Positions 43,178-52,224 of a stretch of 64,000 nt of DNA are shown piece by piece (positions within the stretch are counted from its first letter, which is position 1; each line of letters starts with the position of its first letter). Source of the stretch: Actinomadura livida (GTDB lineage: Bacteria; Actinomycetota; Actinomycetes; Streptosporangiales; Streptosporangiaceae); contig NZ_BMRO01000001.1 in NCBI RefSeq assembly GCF_014648675.1, forward strand, positions 572,246 to 636,245, read 5' to 3'. A model generated the notes under the pieces. It saw only the letters and a list, made by a program, of their open reading frames with translations, made no database searches and was not told where the DNA came from. Both the position numbers and the translations under genes were made by a program.

Positions 43178-46100
43178 GTGACGGCCCCGGTGAACACGAC
43201 CTGTGTCTCGTCCCCGTGCGCGATCTCCCGCAGCAGCGCCGCCGCGCCCGCGCCCGGCTCGATCGGCCCGGCCTCGCCGCCCGTCCCCCACCGCGCCCAG
43301 TCGGCGACGAGGACCCGCCCGCGCAGCCGCGTCCGCCACATGTGCGCGAGCGCCGCGCACGCGTCGCTCGCCGCCGCGTGGTCGCTCTCCCCGCGGACGC
43401 CGTGCACCCCGGCGAGGCCGCCGAGGACGACGAAGAACCCGAGGTTCGGCTTGGCCGCCTGCGCGAGCGCGCACGCCCCGTCCACCTTCGTCCGGTACAC
43501 GCGCTCGAATGACACCGGCGTCTTGTCCTGGATCAGGCGGTTCTCGACGAGCCCGGCACCGTGGACGATCCCGTCGAGCCGCCCATGCCGCCTGTGCACG
43601 TCACCGAGGACCTCCCGGACGATCTGCGCATCACGCACGTCACCGGAGTGATACCGGACGGACGCCGCATGCTCCCGCAACGACTCCAGATTCCGGCGTA
43701 TCTCCCGATCCACCAGGGTGCGCCGTATCGTCGCCTCGATCTCCTGCGTCCGCCCGGCCGCCACCAGGGCGCGCCGGAGCCCCGCTTCGTCCGGGATATC
43801 CGGGTATGCGGGCTCGCCGACGGGCTCCGGGGTGCGTCCCATGACCTCGATGCGGCACTTGCTCGTCCGCGCCAGCTCCAGCGCCACGCGCGCGGTGATG
43901 CCCCGGGCTCCCCCGGTGAGCAGCACGACCGCGTCCGTTTCCAAGGGGACGACCGGGTCGCCGCTCAGTTCCGCCGGCACCAGGCTCAGCCCGCGCCGCA
44001 GACCGCCCTCGTGCCCGACCACGACCGGCGCCGCCGCGTCGAGCAACTCGGCCATCATCCGGCTTGCGATCGCCCTGGGGGTGTCCTTGGTGTCGACGTC
44101 CAGCGCCCGCACGAGCACCTCGGGATACTCCTGCGCGACCGTCCGCGCCAATCCGCGAAGCCCCGCCCCGGGCCGCGGGTCCCCGATGCCGCCTTCGAAG
44201 GGCTGCCCGAACCTCCCGCCGGCCCCGCTCGCGACGACGAGCCACCGCAGCCCGCCGGCCAGCGCCCGCCGGACGCCCTCGTACGCCTCGGGCAGCACGC
44301 TCGTCGCCGCCGGCCGCAGCGCCCCCAGGTGGATCAGGCCGTCACAGGGCCCGTCGACGTCCCGCGGCGTCCGCACCTCCGCACCCTGCCGTTCGAACAT
44401 GGCGGCCAGCTCCAGCGCGATGCCGCACCCGTCGTCCACGACGATGAACCGCCGCCCCGCGAACAACGTCCCCGACTCGGGCGGCACCGGCAGCGCGTCC
44501 AACTCCACGACCCGCAGAACATGCCGCACCACCTGCCGCCGCCCAACCGACAACAAGCCGCCCGCGTCGACCCGCGGCCAAACCTGCTGATCCCCGCCCC
44601 TCGCCCGCCCGGCCTTACGCCCCCGAGCAGCCTCACCGGCCCCTCCCGAAGCCCCCCGCTCCCCGTTCCGCACGGACACCCCTTCGTCGACCGACGGCTC
44701 CGGCGCCACAGGCTGATGACGCGCGGACACCCGCCCCCGCTCATCCGAGCCCGGCTGGGCGAACGCCTCCTCCGAGACCGACCGTCCGCTCTGCGCGGAC
44801 GCACTTCCGGCGGTCGACGCCTCCTCCGCGGAACGCCGGTCGCTCGCGAACGCCCCCATCCGCTCGTCCGGGCTCCGGTGGGTGGTTGCCTCGCTCGACA
44901 TCCGTCCCCCGGGTTGCACGGACGCCCCTTCGGTAGAAAGCGACCCCTGCTTGGACGTCTGATTCCGCTCATCCGAGTCCGGTTGGGCGGATGCCTCGTT
45001 CGACATCGGCTGTCCGCTTTGCGAGGGAGCTTCGGCCGAGTTCTGTGTGGCCGTGCTCTGTCGCGTGTCCGGGGTGGGCTGCGCAAGCCTTGCGGATGCG
45101 GCTTGTGTGGATGGCGCATTTTCTGGCGCGTCATCCTCGGGGGGCATCGTGCCCCGTGTGGGGTCGGCGTCGGAGCTTGCGGATGTCCCGTTCGGCGTGG
45201 AGGTTGCGTCCTGTGTGGGCACTCCGCCCTTCGAAACAGCGCCGTGCTGGGGTTGCTTGGTGGGGTCGCCACTTGGTGGGCGCCGGCCGTTCGGTGCTTC
45301 TGGGCTGTGCTGGGCGGGCACCTCGGCAGACGTTGGCCTCAGGGCCGTTTCCGGGTCGTCCGGGGTAGCGGCGAGGGCCTGTTCGGCGGGGCGGGGAGCT
45401 GGGACGGGGGCGGGCGGCATCGCGCCCAGGTGGCGGAGGATGACTTCGCGTTGGGCGGCGATCAGTTCGCGGCCGGTGCGCAGGTACTCCAGGACGGCGG
45501 CCTCGGAGGCGCGGTTGAGAGGGCTGGAGATGCGTTCGGCCGGGCGTAGCGCGTTGGGCGGGTAGGTGCCGTCTGCGGCGCGGACGAGGTGGCCGTTCAC
45601 GAACCAGGCGGGCGCGGCATCGGGTACGGATGTGAGCGGGTGCGCGCCGCGGCCGGTGAAGAGGGGCAGCGGGTCGACGGAGACACCGGCGGCGGCCAGT
45701 TCGGCGAGGCTGTGCAGGAGGTGGGTCAGGCCGTGCTCGCCGGGGGCGTCGCAGCTCACGGCGGTATGCGGGCGGTCGCCGAGTATCTCGCCGACGAGGC
45801 CGGTCAGGACGCGTCCGGGGCCCGCCTCGATGAAGGTGCGGGCGCCCGCGTCGTACATGGCCTCGATCTGCTCGGCGAAGCGCACCGGCGCGCCGTGCCG
45901 TCCGGCCAAGGCGGCGGCGAGGTCGGCGGGGTCGGTGTCGTGCGGGGCGGCCGTCGCGCCGGCCCAGACGGGGAAGGCGGGCGAGCGTAGGTCGCGGGCC
46001 TGCAAATCGGCCGCGGCGGCGGAGAGTTCGATCAGGTCGGTGTCGTCGAGGACGCCTGCGGCGCAGAGTGCGACGAGTTCGCCGTGGCCGTGGCCCGCGG

Positions 46101-49100
46101 CCAGGTCGGGGTGGATGCCCAGCGCGGTCAGCAGGCGGTGGGCGGCGAGACCCGCGATGCCGAGGGCGGGCCGGGCGACGCGGTCGATGTCCGCGAGCCG
46201 GTGGGCGGTCTCGTCCGGCGTGAACGCGGTGGGTGGGAACATCGCCGGGGCGTACCGTCCGCCGGCTAGGCGGAGGAGGCGCTGGAGGCGCGGGAAGGCG
46301 ACGAAGAGGTCGGCGAGCATGTTCGGCCGCTCGCTGCCCTGGCCGGGGAAGAGGAACGCCACCTGGCCCGCCTCGCCGGAGGGGATGAAGACGCCGGGTG
46401 CCGGCTGGAACTCCGCGGCGAGGGTGAGCTTGCGCCGGAGGTCGTCCAGCCCGGTCGCCGCGAAGGCCGCCTGGACGGGTCCCTGGAGGGAGGCGGCCGT
46501 GCGCGCGAGGTCGCGGAGCCGGGGTTCGCCGGCGGAGAGTTCGGTGAGGCGGTCGAGCTCGGCGCGGGCGGCGGGACGGTCGGCCGCGCGGATCAGGAAC
46601 AGCTCGGCCGGCCACTCCGGCAGCCCGGACACGGGCTCGGGCGCGCCGTCGTATCCGGACAGCACGGCGTGGAAGTTCGCGCCGCCGTGGCCGAAGGCGC
46701 TCAGCCCCGCGTACCGGTCGCGGGGACGGGTCGCCCACGGCCGGGCGGCGCCGCCGAACACGAACGGGCCGTCCGGCTCCCACTCGGGGACGGGACGGAC
46801 GAGGTGCGGCGTCCCGGGAAGCACGCCCCGGTACACGGCGTACGCGGTCTTGATGAGGCCGGCGAGCCCCGCGGCGCGGCGGGTGTGGCCGATCTGCGCC
46901 TTGACCGAGCCGAGCGTGACGCTGCCCGGCGCAGCGCCCGTGAACGCCGAGGAGAGGGCGGACAGTTCCGTCGTGTCGTCCACTTCGGCACCGGTGCCGT
47001 GCGTCTCGATCAGCCCGATCGACGCGGGTGCGACGCCCGCGCGTTCGTAGGCGCGGTCGAGTGCGAGGCACTGCCCGTCGGCGCGGGGCGTGGTCAGGCC
47101 CTGGGAGCGTCCGTCGCTGGACGCGGCGACCGACTTGACGACGGCGTAGACGCGGTCGCCGTCCCGTTCGGCGTCCGCGAGTCGCTTGAGGACGACGCAG
47201 GCAACGCCCTCACCCGGCACGATGCCGTCGGCGGATGCGTCGAACGCGGCTGAGCGCCCGGACGGCGACAGCTCCGGGCCGAGCAGCAGGTAGTCCTGGA
47301 CGCCGGTGCCCAGGTCGGCGGCTCCGCACAGCACCATGTCGCTGGCGCCCAGCGCGAGGTCCTTGCAGGCGGCGTCGAGTGCGGCGAGGGAGGCGGCGCC
47401 GGCGGCGTCCACGGTGTAGCCGGTCCCCGCGAGGTCGAGGACGTGGGCGATCCGTCCGGCGATCACGTTGGTGAGGACGCCCGCGAGGGACTCCGCGGCC
47501 GGGCGCGGCAGCCGTTCGTCCAGCTCGGCGGGGAGTTCGCCCAGGTAGGACGGGAGCATCGCCCGCATGCCGTGGGCGGCGGCGAGGTCACCACCGCCGT
47601 CGGCGCCGAAGAAGACCGAGGTCCGGGAGCGGTCGAACGGCCGGTCGGCGTATCCGGCGTCCCGGAGCGCGCGGGACGCGACCTCCAGCGCGAGGAGCTG
47701 GATCGGGGCGATGCCGCCGAGCGCACCGGGCGGGATGCCGTACACCTCGGGGTCGAACGGGATGTCGGGGATGAAACCGCCCCATTTGGACGGCGTACGC
47801 CCCTCACCGGACGGGTCGTAGTGGATCTCGGCGTCCCAGCGCGTGACCCCGGTGAGGCAGTCCGCGCCCGCGACGATGTTCGCCCAGTACCCGTCGGCGT
47901 CGCGGGCGCCGGGGAACACGCAGCCGATGCCGATGATCGCGACGTCGGCCGGGCGCGGCCGACGGCCGCCCGGCGCGGGACGCGGCCCGCCGATGCCCAG
48001 TTCGGCCGCGCGGGCCGCGAGGAACGCGGTCGCACCGGAGGTGACCTGCTCGTGGAGCCCGGCGATGCCGGTCGCGGCCGAGCGCAGCGCGGCGGCCTCA
48101 CCGAGCACGTACAGGCCGGCGGCCCGCTGCTCGGCGGCGTCGACCGGGTTGGACCGGCGCGTCCCCTTGGCGGCGACGCACAGGCGGGCGAGGTTCAGCT
48201 TCTCGAGCCTGCGCCCCACCTCGTCGCCGGACGTCCCGACCTGCTCCAGCTCCCGGCGGGTCTCGGCGAACGTGTCCACGTACGGGGTGCGGGCGCAGCG
48301 GGTCACCCGGCCGGCGGACGACTCCAGCAGCGCCGTCCCGTCGCAAGCGAGCGCGACGTCCTGGTAGCCCGGCTGGATCGCGCCCGTCGCGACCGCCTCC
48401 GTCGTGAACAGGTACCCGGTGCCCATCAGGACGCGGACGTCGGCGCCCCGTTCCGCCAGCGGCCCGGCCAGCGCCGCGACCATGGCCGCGGACCGCTCGT
48501 CATGGACGCCGCCCGCGAACATCACCGACAGCTCACCGGCGTCGCCGCCGAACGCCATCAGCCGTTCGACCTGCGCCTCCCACAGCGCGAAGGCGGGGCG
48601 CGGCCCGGCGTGCCCGCCGCCCTCGCGGCCCTCGAAGACGAACTTCCGCACGCCCTCGTCCAGGAACCGTTCCAGCAGGCCGGGCGACGGGACGTGGAGG
48701 TAGGCGCTGATCCCGGCCTCCTCCAGCGCAGCGGCCTCCGCCGCGCACCCGCCCGCGACGAGCGCGTACGGGGGGCCGGCCGCGCGGACCGCGGCGAGCT
48801 GCGCCTCGCGGACGTCCGGGGGCGTGAACCCGGCGGGCGCGGCGGCGGCGATTCCGGCCCCCCAGGGCCGTCCGCCGAGCCGGTCGGCGGTCTCGCGCAG
48901 CAGTGCCGCGACCTGGTCGCCGTCCATCAGGGCGAGGGCCAGGAACGGCAGGCCGCCCTCCTGCGCGACGGCGCCCGCGAACGCGGAGCTGTCGCTGACG
49001 TGGGTCATCGGCGCCTGGACGACCGGGTACGCGCACCCGGCGGCGTCCTCGCGCGGGGCGAGCGGCTCCGCCCGCACGGCGGCCCGCAGGTGCGCGGCGA

Positions 49101-49878
49101 TCTGCTCGCGGATCGCCTGGACCACTCCCCCGGCCGTCTTGTACCGGGCGGCGAGCGCCGCGGCGGACGGCCCGTCCTGCCCCACCCGTCCCCACGGGGT
49201 CGTGGTGCCGTCCGGCTCCGACAGCGCGGCCTCGACCTCGGCGGACGGGTCCGCCTCCCGGACGAGCGCGAGCTGCACGTCGAGGACGACCCCGGCCGCG
49301 CCGCCCGCGACCGCCGCCGCGGCCGTGTGCGGCCCGATGCCGCCCGCCGCGTACACCGGGACGTCCACCGACGGGTCGGCCATGAGCCGCTGGAGGAGGA
49401 CGAACGTGCCGAGGCCACCGGCGCGTCCGCCCGCTTCGGCGCCCCGCGCGATGAGCCCCACGTCCCCGGTGAACCCGCGGGCGACGGGGATGACGGCGGC
49501 GGCCTCGTCCGGATCGACGACCTCGACCAGGAGGCGGCGGCCCCGCGCGAACCCGGCGACGTCCAGCGAGTCGTCGGACCGCAGCGCCGGGGCGTCCACC
49601 AGGACGGTGTCGGCGGCGGCCGGGAGCTCGGCGGGCCGGACGCGGCAGCCGGCCGGGACGCGGACCCCGAACGGGCCCGTCCACCAGCGGCGCAGGTCCG
49701 TGAGGGCGGTGAGCCCGGACGCGCGGTCGGCGCCGAGGTCGAGCACCCCGGTCCCGCCCGCGCGGGCGACCGCCACGGCGAGATGGGACGCGGGACGGCC
49801 GAACGGGGTGACCCCGATGATCTCCGGCTGCGGCCGGTTCTCCGGCACCCGCCCGTACTCGCCCGTGTCCGCCGCCAT
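43174..49878 (-). CDS. Secondary-lipid synthase: PfaD-like(NPD)-KS-AT-KR megaprotein
   Basis: 2234 residues. Residues 15-640 form a PfaD/nitronate-monooxygenase-like flavin region that looks like two related halves (PASHLAVAVARAGGTGVLDL, then VVQAPMTHVSDSSAFAGAV). KS (about 655-1070) has VDAAGAASL with Gly827 instead of the nucleophilic Cys, while both His motifs (ETHGTGAE, IGHTRRAAG) remain. AT (about 1170-1440) begins FLFPGQGSERPN but has GHGHGE with Gly1264 in place of Ser. A Ser/Gln/Glu-rich repeat linker (about 1495-1770) stands where PUFA synthases have carrier repeats; no carrier motif is seen. KR (about 1800-2234) has TGGARGIT, but SDHAAAS with His2167 instead of Tyr, and LGGLAG without the Ser. 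Confidence 0.87.
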   Translation of the reverse strand: MAADTGEYGRVPENRPQPEIIGVTPFGRPASHLAVAVARAGGTGVLDLGADRASGLTALTDLRRWWTGPFGVRVPAGCRVRPAELPAAADTVLVDAPALRSDDSLDVAGFARGRRLLVEVVDPDEAAAVIPVARGFTGDVGLIARGAEAGGRAGGLGTFVLLQRLMADPSVDVPVYAAGGIGPHTAAAAVAGGAAGVVLDVQLALVREADPSAEVEAALSEPDGTTTPWGRVGQDGPSAAALAARYKTAGGVVQAIREQIAAHLRAAVRAEPLAPREDAAGCAYPVVQAPMTHVSDSSAFAGAVAQEGGLPFLALALMDGDQVAALLRETADRLGGRPWGAGIAAAAPAGFTPPDVREAQLAAVRAAGPPYALVAGGCAAEAAALEEAGISAYLHVPSPGLLERFLDEGVRKFVFEGREGGGHAGPRPAFALWEAQVERLMAFGGDAGELSVMFAGGVHDERSAAMVAALAGPLAERGADVRVLMGTGYLFTTEAVATGAIQPGYQDVALACDGTALLESSAGRVTRCARTPYVDTFAETRRELEQVGTSGDEVGRRLEKLNLARLCVAAKGTRRSNPVDAAEQRAAGLYVLGEAAALRSAATGIAGLHEQVTSGATAFLAARAAELGIGGPRPAPGGRRPRPADVAIIGIGCVFPGARDADGYWANIVAGADCLTGVTRWDAEIHYDPSGEGRTPSKWGGFIPDIPFDPEVYGIPPGALGGIAPIQLLALEVASRALRDAGYADRPFDRSRTSVFFGADGGGDLAAAHGMRAMLPSYLGELPAELDERLPRPAAESLAGVLTNVIAGRIAHVLDLAGTGYTVDAAGAASLAALDAACKDLALGASDMVLCGAADLGTGVQDYLLLGPELSPSGRSAAFDASADGIVPGEGVACVVLKRLADAERDGDRVYAVVKSVAASSDGRSQGLTTPRADGQCLALDRAYERAGVAPASIGLIETHGTGAEVDDTTELSALSSAFTGAAPGSVTLGSVKAQIGHTRRAAGLAGLIKTAYAVYRGVLPGTPHLVRPVPEWEPDGPFVFGGAARPWATRPRDRYAGLSAFGHGGANFHAVLSGYDGAPEPVSGLPEWPAELFLIRAADRPAARAELDRLTELSAGEPRLRDLARTAASLQGPVQAAFAATGLDDLRRKLTLAAEFQPAPGVFIPSGEAGQVAFLFPGQGSERPNMLADLFVAFPRLQRLLRLAGGRYAPAMFPPTAFTPDETAHRLADIDRVARPALGIAGLAAHRLLTALGIHPDLAAGHGHGELVALCAAGVLDDTDLIELSAAAADLQARDLRSPAFPVWAGATAAPHDTDPADLAAALAGRHGAPVRFAEQIEAMYDAGARTFIEAGPGRVLTGLVGEILGDRPHTAVSCDAPGEHGLTHLLHSLAELAAAGVSVDPLPLFTGRGAHPLTSVPDAAPAWFVNGHLVRAADGTYPPNALRPAERISSPLNRASEAAVLEYLRTGRELIAAQREVILRHLGAMPPAPVPAPRPAEQALAATPDDPETALRPTSAEVPAQHSPEAPNGRRPPSGDPTKQPQHGAVSKGGVPTQDATSTPNGTSASSDADPTRGTMPPEDDAPENAPSTQAASARLAQPTPDTRQSTATQNSAEAPSQSGQPMSNEASAQPDSDERNQTSKQGSLSTEGASVQPGGRMSSEATTHRSPDERMGAFASDRRSAEEASTAGSASAQSGRSVSEEAFAQPGSDERGRVSARHQPVAPEPSVDEGVSVRNGERGASGGAGEAARGRKAGRARGGDQQVWPRVDAGGLLSVGRRQVVRHVLRVVELDALPVPPESGTLFAGRRFIVVDDGCGIALELAAMFERQGAEVRTPRDVDGPCDGLIHLGALRPAATSVLPEAYEGVRRALAGGLRWLVVASGAGGRFGQPFEGGIGDPRPGAGLRGLARTVAQEYPEVLVRALDVDTKDTPRAIASRMMAELLDAAAPVVVGHEGGLRRGLSLVPAELSGDPVVPLETDAVVLLTGGARGITARVALELARTSKCRIEVMGRTPEPVGEPAYPDIPDEAGLRRALVAAGRTQEIEATIRRTLVDREIRRNLESLREHAASVRYHSGDVRDAQIVREVLGDVHRRHGRLDGIVHGAGLVENRLIQDKTPVSFERVYRTKVDGACALAQAAKPNLGFFVVLGGLAGVHGVRGESDHAAASDACAALAHMWRTRLRGRVLVADWARWGTGGEAGPIEPGAGAAALLREIAHGDETQVVFTGAVT

Positions 49879-50100
49879 GCAGTGCCCCCCGATGTTCCGC
49901 CCGGCCCAGGCCGGCCACCCGGACCGGCCGCGCGGACCGGCGACGGCCCGGCGCGGCTCGCATCAACGGAGCGTCACACTACGGTCGGCGACCATCGGGT
50001 CACCCGGACGACACACCCGAGTGCGCACCGATGGCGGCCCCGCAAAGAACTTTGGAACGTCCCTTGACGCGCCGCAGACCGGCCGGTCGCGTCGCGCCGG

Positions 50101-51243
50101 TCAGACGGGGACGGTGAAGCGCTGCGGCCGGATGCCGTGCCTGACGGTGCCCTCGTCCAGCCAGCGGTCCAGATGCCGCCACGTCGTCGTCCTGGCGGAG
50201 TGCCCGGTCAGCACGCCCAGATGCCCGCCGGTCGCGATCTCGAAGCGCACCTGCGGCGCTCCGCCGAGGAGGCGGATGAGGGGCAGGACGGCCCGGACCG
50301 GCGCGAGGGCGTCGCCGCGCCCGGCGATGGCCAGCACCGGCACGCGGACATCGCCGAGATCCACTTTTCGGCCGTCGATCTGGACGCCGCCGCGCAGCAG
50401 CGCGTTGTCCCGGGAAAGGGTCCGGTAAATCCGTCTTGCGGTGCGTCCGGGGTAGGTGCTCAGCTCGTCGGTGAAATGATCGACCGCCTCGGCCTGAGCC
50501 AGGAAATCGGCATTGTCGAGGTGGGTCAGTATTTTGCAAGGACGAAGCATGTACTTGTCTATTCCGGCGACCTGGGAGGCCCGTTTCGCCAGCGGCCGCG
50601 GAAGGCCGCCGGACATCAGTCCGAGCACGTCCGCCTCGGCCCCGCGGGTCAGGCCGAGCAGCGGCCGCAGCGCGGCCGCGGGCCGCGCCGCGGCGGTGTC
50701 GACGGGGGCGGCGATCACCGCGGCGGACGCGATCGGCAGCCGCGGCCCGGCGGCGGCGGTGAGCAGTGAGAGGAGCCCGCCGAGGCACCAGCCGACGAGC
50801 TGGACGGGCTGGCCGCCCGCGTCCCGGTGGACCGCCCGGATCGCCGCGGGCAGCACGTCCGAGACCCATTCTTCGAGGTCGGGCTCGCGGTCCGGGCACC
50901 GGAGCGGCCCGTGGTCGAGCAGGTAGCTGAGCCGGCCGGCCCGGACGACGTGCTCGGCGAGGCTGCATCCGCGGCGCAGGTCGTAGCAGCGCGCGGGCGC
51001 CCCCGGCGGCGGGACGAACAGCACCGGCGGCCCCGCCGGCACCACCCCCTCCGGCGGCCGGTAGCGGTACACCGACCGGTGCGGCCCGTCGCCGACCGGC
51101 TCCGCCGGCATCGGCCGGAGATCGGCGACATGCCCGTACATCGCCAGCTGGAGGAGATTGAACGTGGCGGCTCGCAGGCCTCGCGGGGAGAGGATCATTT
51201 TCGCATTATCCATCCGCATTCGACGCACACGCCGGGCGCGCAT
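50101..51243 (-). CDS. Alpha/beta hydrolase resembling PHA synthase (Cys nucleophile)
   Basis: Up to 380 residues. The nucleophile elbow is LVGWCLGGLLSL, with Cys instead of Ser as in PhaC polyester synthases (GxCxG box). An acidic residue in AIAGRGDALAPVRAV and the His in ATGGHLGVLTGHS complete a triad. PHA-synthase-like sequence is also seen in LFVPPPGAPARCYDLRRGCSLAEHVV. It lies 222 bp upstream of the synthase genes on the same strand and probably transfers or releases an acyl chain for that pathway (inference). The start is uncertain: ATG codons at 51243, 51219 and 51213 are in frame, none with a clear ribosome site. Confidence 0.8.
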   Translation of the reverse strand: MRARRVRRMRMDNAKMILSPRGLRAATFNLLQLAMYGHVADLRPMPAEPVGDGPHRSVYRYRPPEGVVPAGPPVLFVPPPGAPARCYDLRRGCSLAEHVVRAGRLSYLLDHGPLRCPDREPDLEEWVSDVLPAAIRAVHRDAGGQPVQLVGWCLGGLLSLLTAAAGPRLPIASAAVIAAPVDTAAARPAAALRPLLGLTRGAEADVLGLMSGGLPRPLAKRASQVAGIDKYMLRPCKILTHLDNADFLAQAEAVDHFTDELSTYPGRTARRIYRTLSRDNALLRGGVQIDGRKVDLGDVRVPVLAIAGRGDALAPVRAVLPLIRLLGGAPQVRFEIATGGHLGVLTGHSARTTTWRHLDRWLDEGTVRHGIRPQRFTVPV

Positions 51244-51425
51244 TGACCAAAGGCGGCCGCGTCCGAGATGCGGCCCGCTCAGATTATTAATACACTGGTC
51301 AGCGCACGGGCGATATCGTCCGCCTGTGAACCCTTCGTTAATTCGGATCGACGGCGCCAGAATACGGGCCGCCCCTATCGGCGGCGCGCATCGCGCAGGC
51401 CCGCGGCTCCCGCGTCAGCGCGGGA

Positions 51426-52052
51426 TCACCATCCGCCGCGCGCGTCCGGGCCGTCCCCGGAGAACGGGCGCGATCCCGCCACCACGGCGGACAGCAGCAC
51501 CACCACGGCCGCCCCGCCGGCGAGGTTCATGCCGGACGTCGCGAACGCCGCGTCCAGCGGCCCCTTAAGCGTCAGGGGCACGATCGTCAGCAGCGCGACC
51601 GCGATGCCGCCGATCCACGCGAACGCCCTGACCGGGCGCGCCGACGTCGCCAGCAGCAGATGCATCAGCGCGGTGCCCTGGATCGTCCCCGCGAAAACGC
51701 ACAGCGCGTAACTCGCCGCGGCGGGCTCCGCCGCCGTGTGCTCGCCCGCGAACACCGGGGCCTCCACACCGAACAGCGTGCGCAGCCCGAGCACCGCGGC
51801 GAACGCCAGCATCGCCCCGCCGAACGCGGCGGCCCCGCCCGTCCACCACAGCGCGCGCAGCGGCGGGTCCGACCGGGCGGCGATCTCCTCGTGCAGCGCG
51901 ACGAAGTCCTCGTACCGCTGCGCCGGCGCCTCCACCTGGCGCCGCCGCGCGCCGGAGGGACAGCGGAACGACCGTTCCCAGGGCCGTGCAGAGCGGCCGG
52001 CGTGCCTGCCGGGCAGGCCGCCGGAGTACCGCCCGAAAGACGAATCGGGCAT
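51426..52052 (-). CDS. Four-helix membrane protein, DUF6069-like
   Basis: 208 residues from the ATG at 52052 with GGGAGGGA upstream. A basic, Ser/Arg-rich head of about 65 residues is followed by four membrane segments: ALWWTGGAAAFGGAMLAFAA, SYALCVFAGTIQGTALMHLL, FAWIGGIAVALLTIVPLTL and AGGAAVVVLLSAVVAGS. The spacing and the conserved-looking MHLLLA and GPLDAA resemble DUF6069 proteins of actinomycetes. Function is unknown. An earlier in-frame ATG at 52124 exists but lacks a ribosome site. Confidence 0.7.
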   Translation of the reverse strand: MPDSSFGRYSGGLPGRHAGRSARPWERSFRCPSGARRRQVEAPAQRYEDFVALHEEIAARSDPPLRALWWTGGAAAFGGAMLAFAAVLGLRTLFGVEAPVFAGEHTAAEPAAASYALCVFAGTIQGTALMHLLLATSARPVRAFAWIGGIAVALLTIVPLTLKGPLDAAFATSGMNLAGGAAVVVLLSAVVAGSRPFSGDGPDARGGW

Positions 52053-52177
52053 CGTTCCCTCCCCCGGTGCGAACGATGAGTTGCTACCCGGCCCCAGAGG
52101 GGGGAACTCCCACAAGCCCACCATTTTGCCGACGTTTGGCCGCGTTGCCGGACCCGGCGGACCGTCCCGGGAACACG

Positions 52178-52212
52178 ACGGCCCCCGGGGAGACGGGCTC
52201 CCCGGGGGCCGT
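52178..52212. terminator. Hairpin terminator downstream of glutamine synthetase II
   Basis: Perfect 14-bp arms ACGGCCCCCGGGGA (52178-52191) and TCCCCGGGGGCCGT (52199-52212) with a 7-nt loop, 12 bp past the stop of the minus-strand gene. Confidence 0.8.
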
Positions 52213-52224
52213 GTCGGCTCGGTG

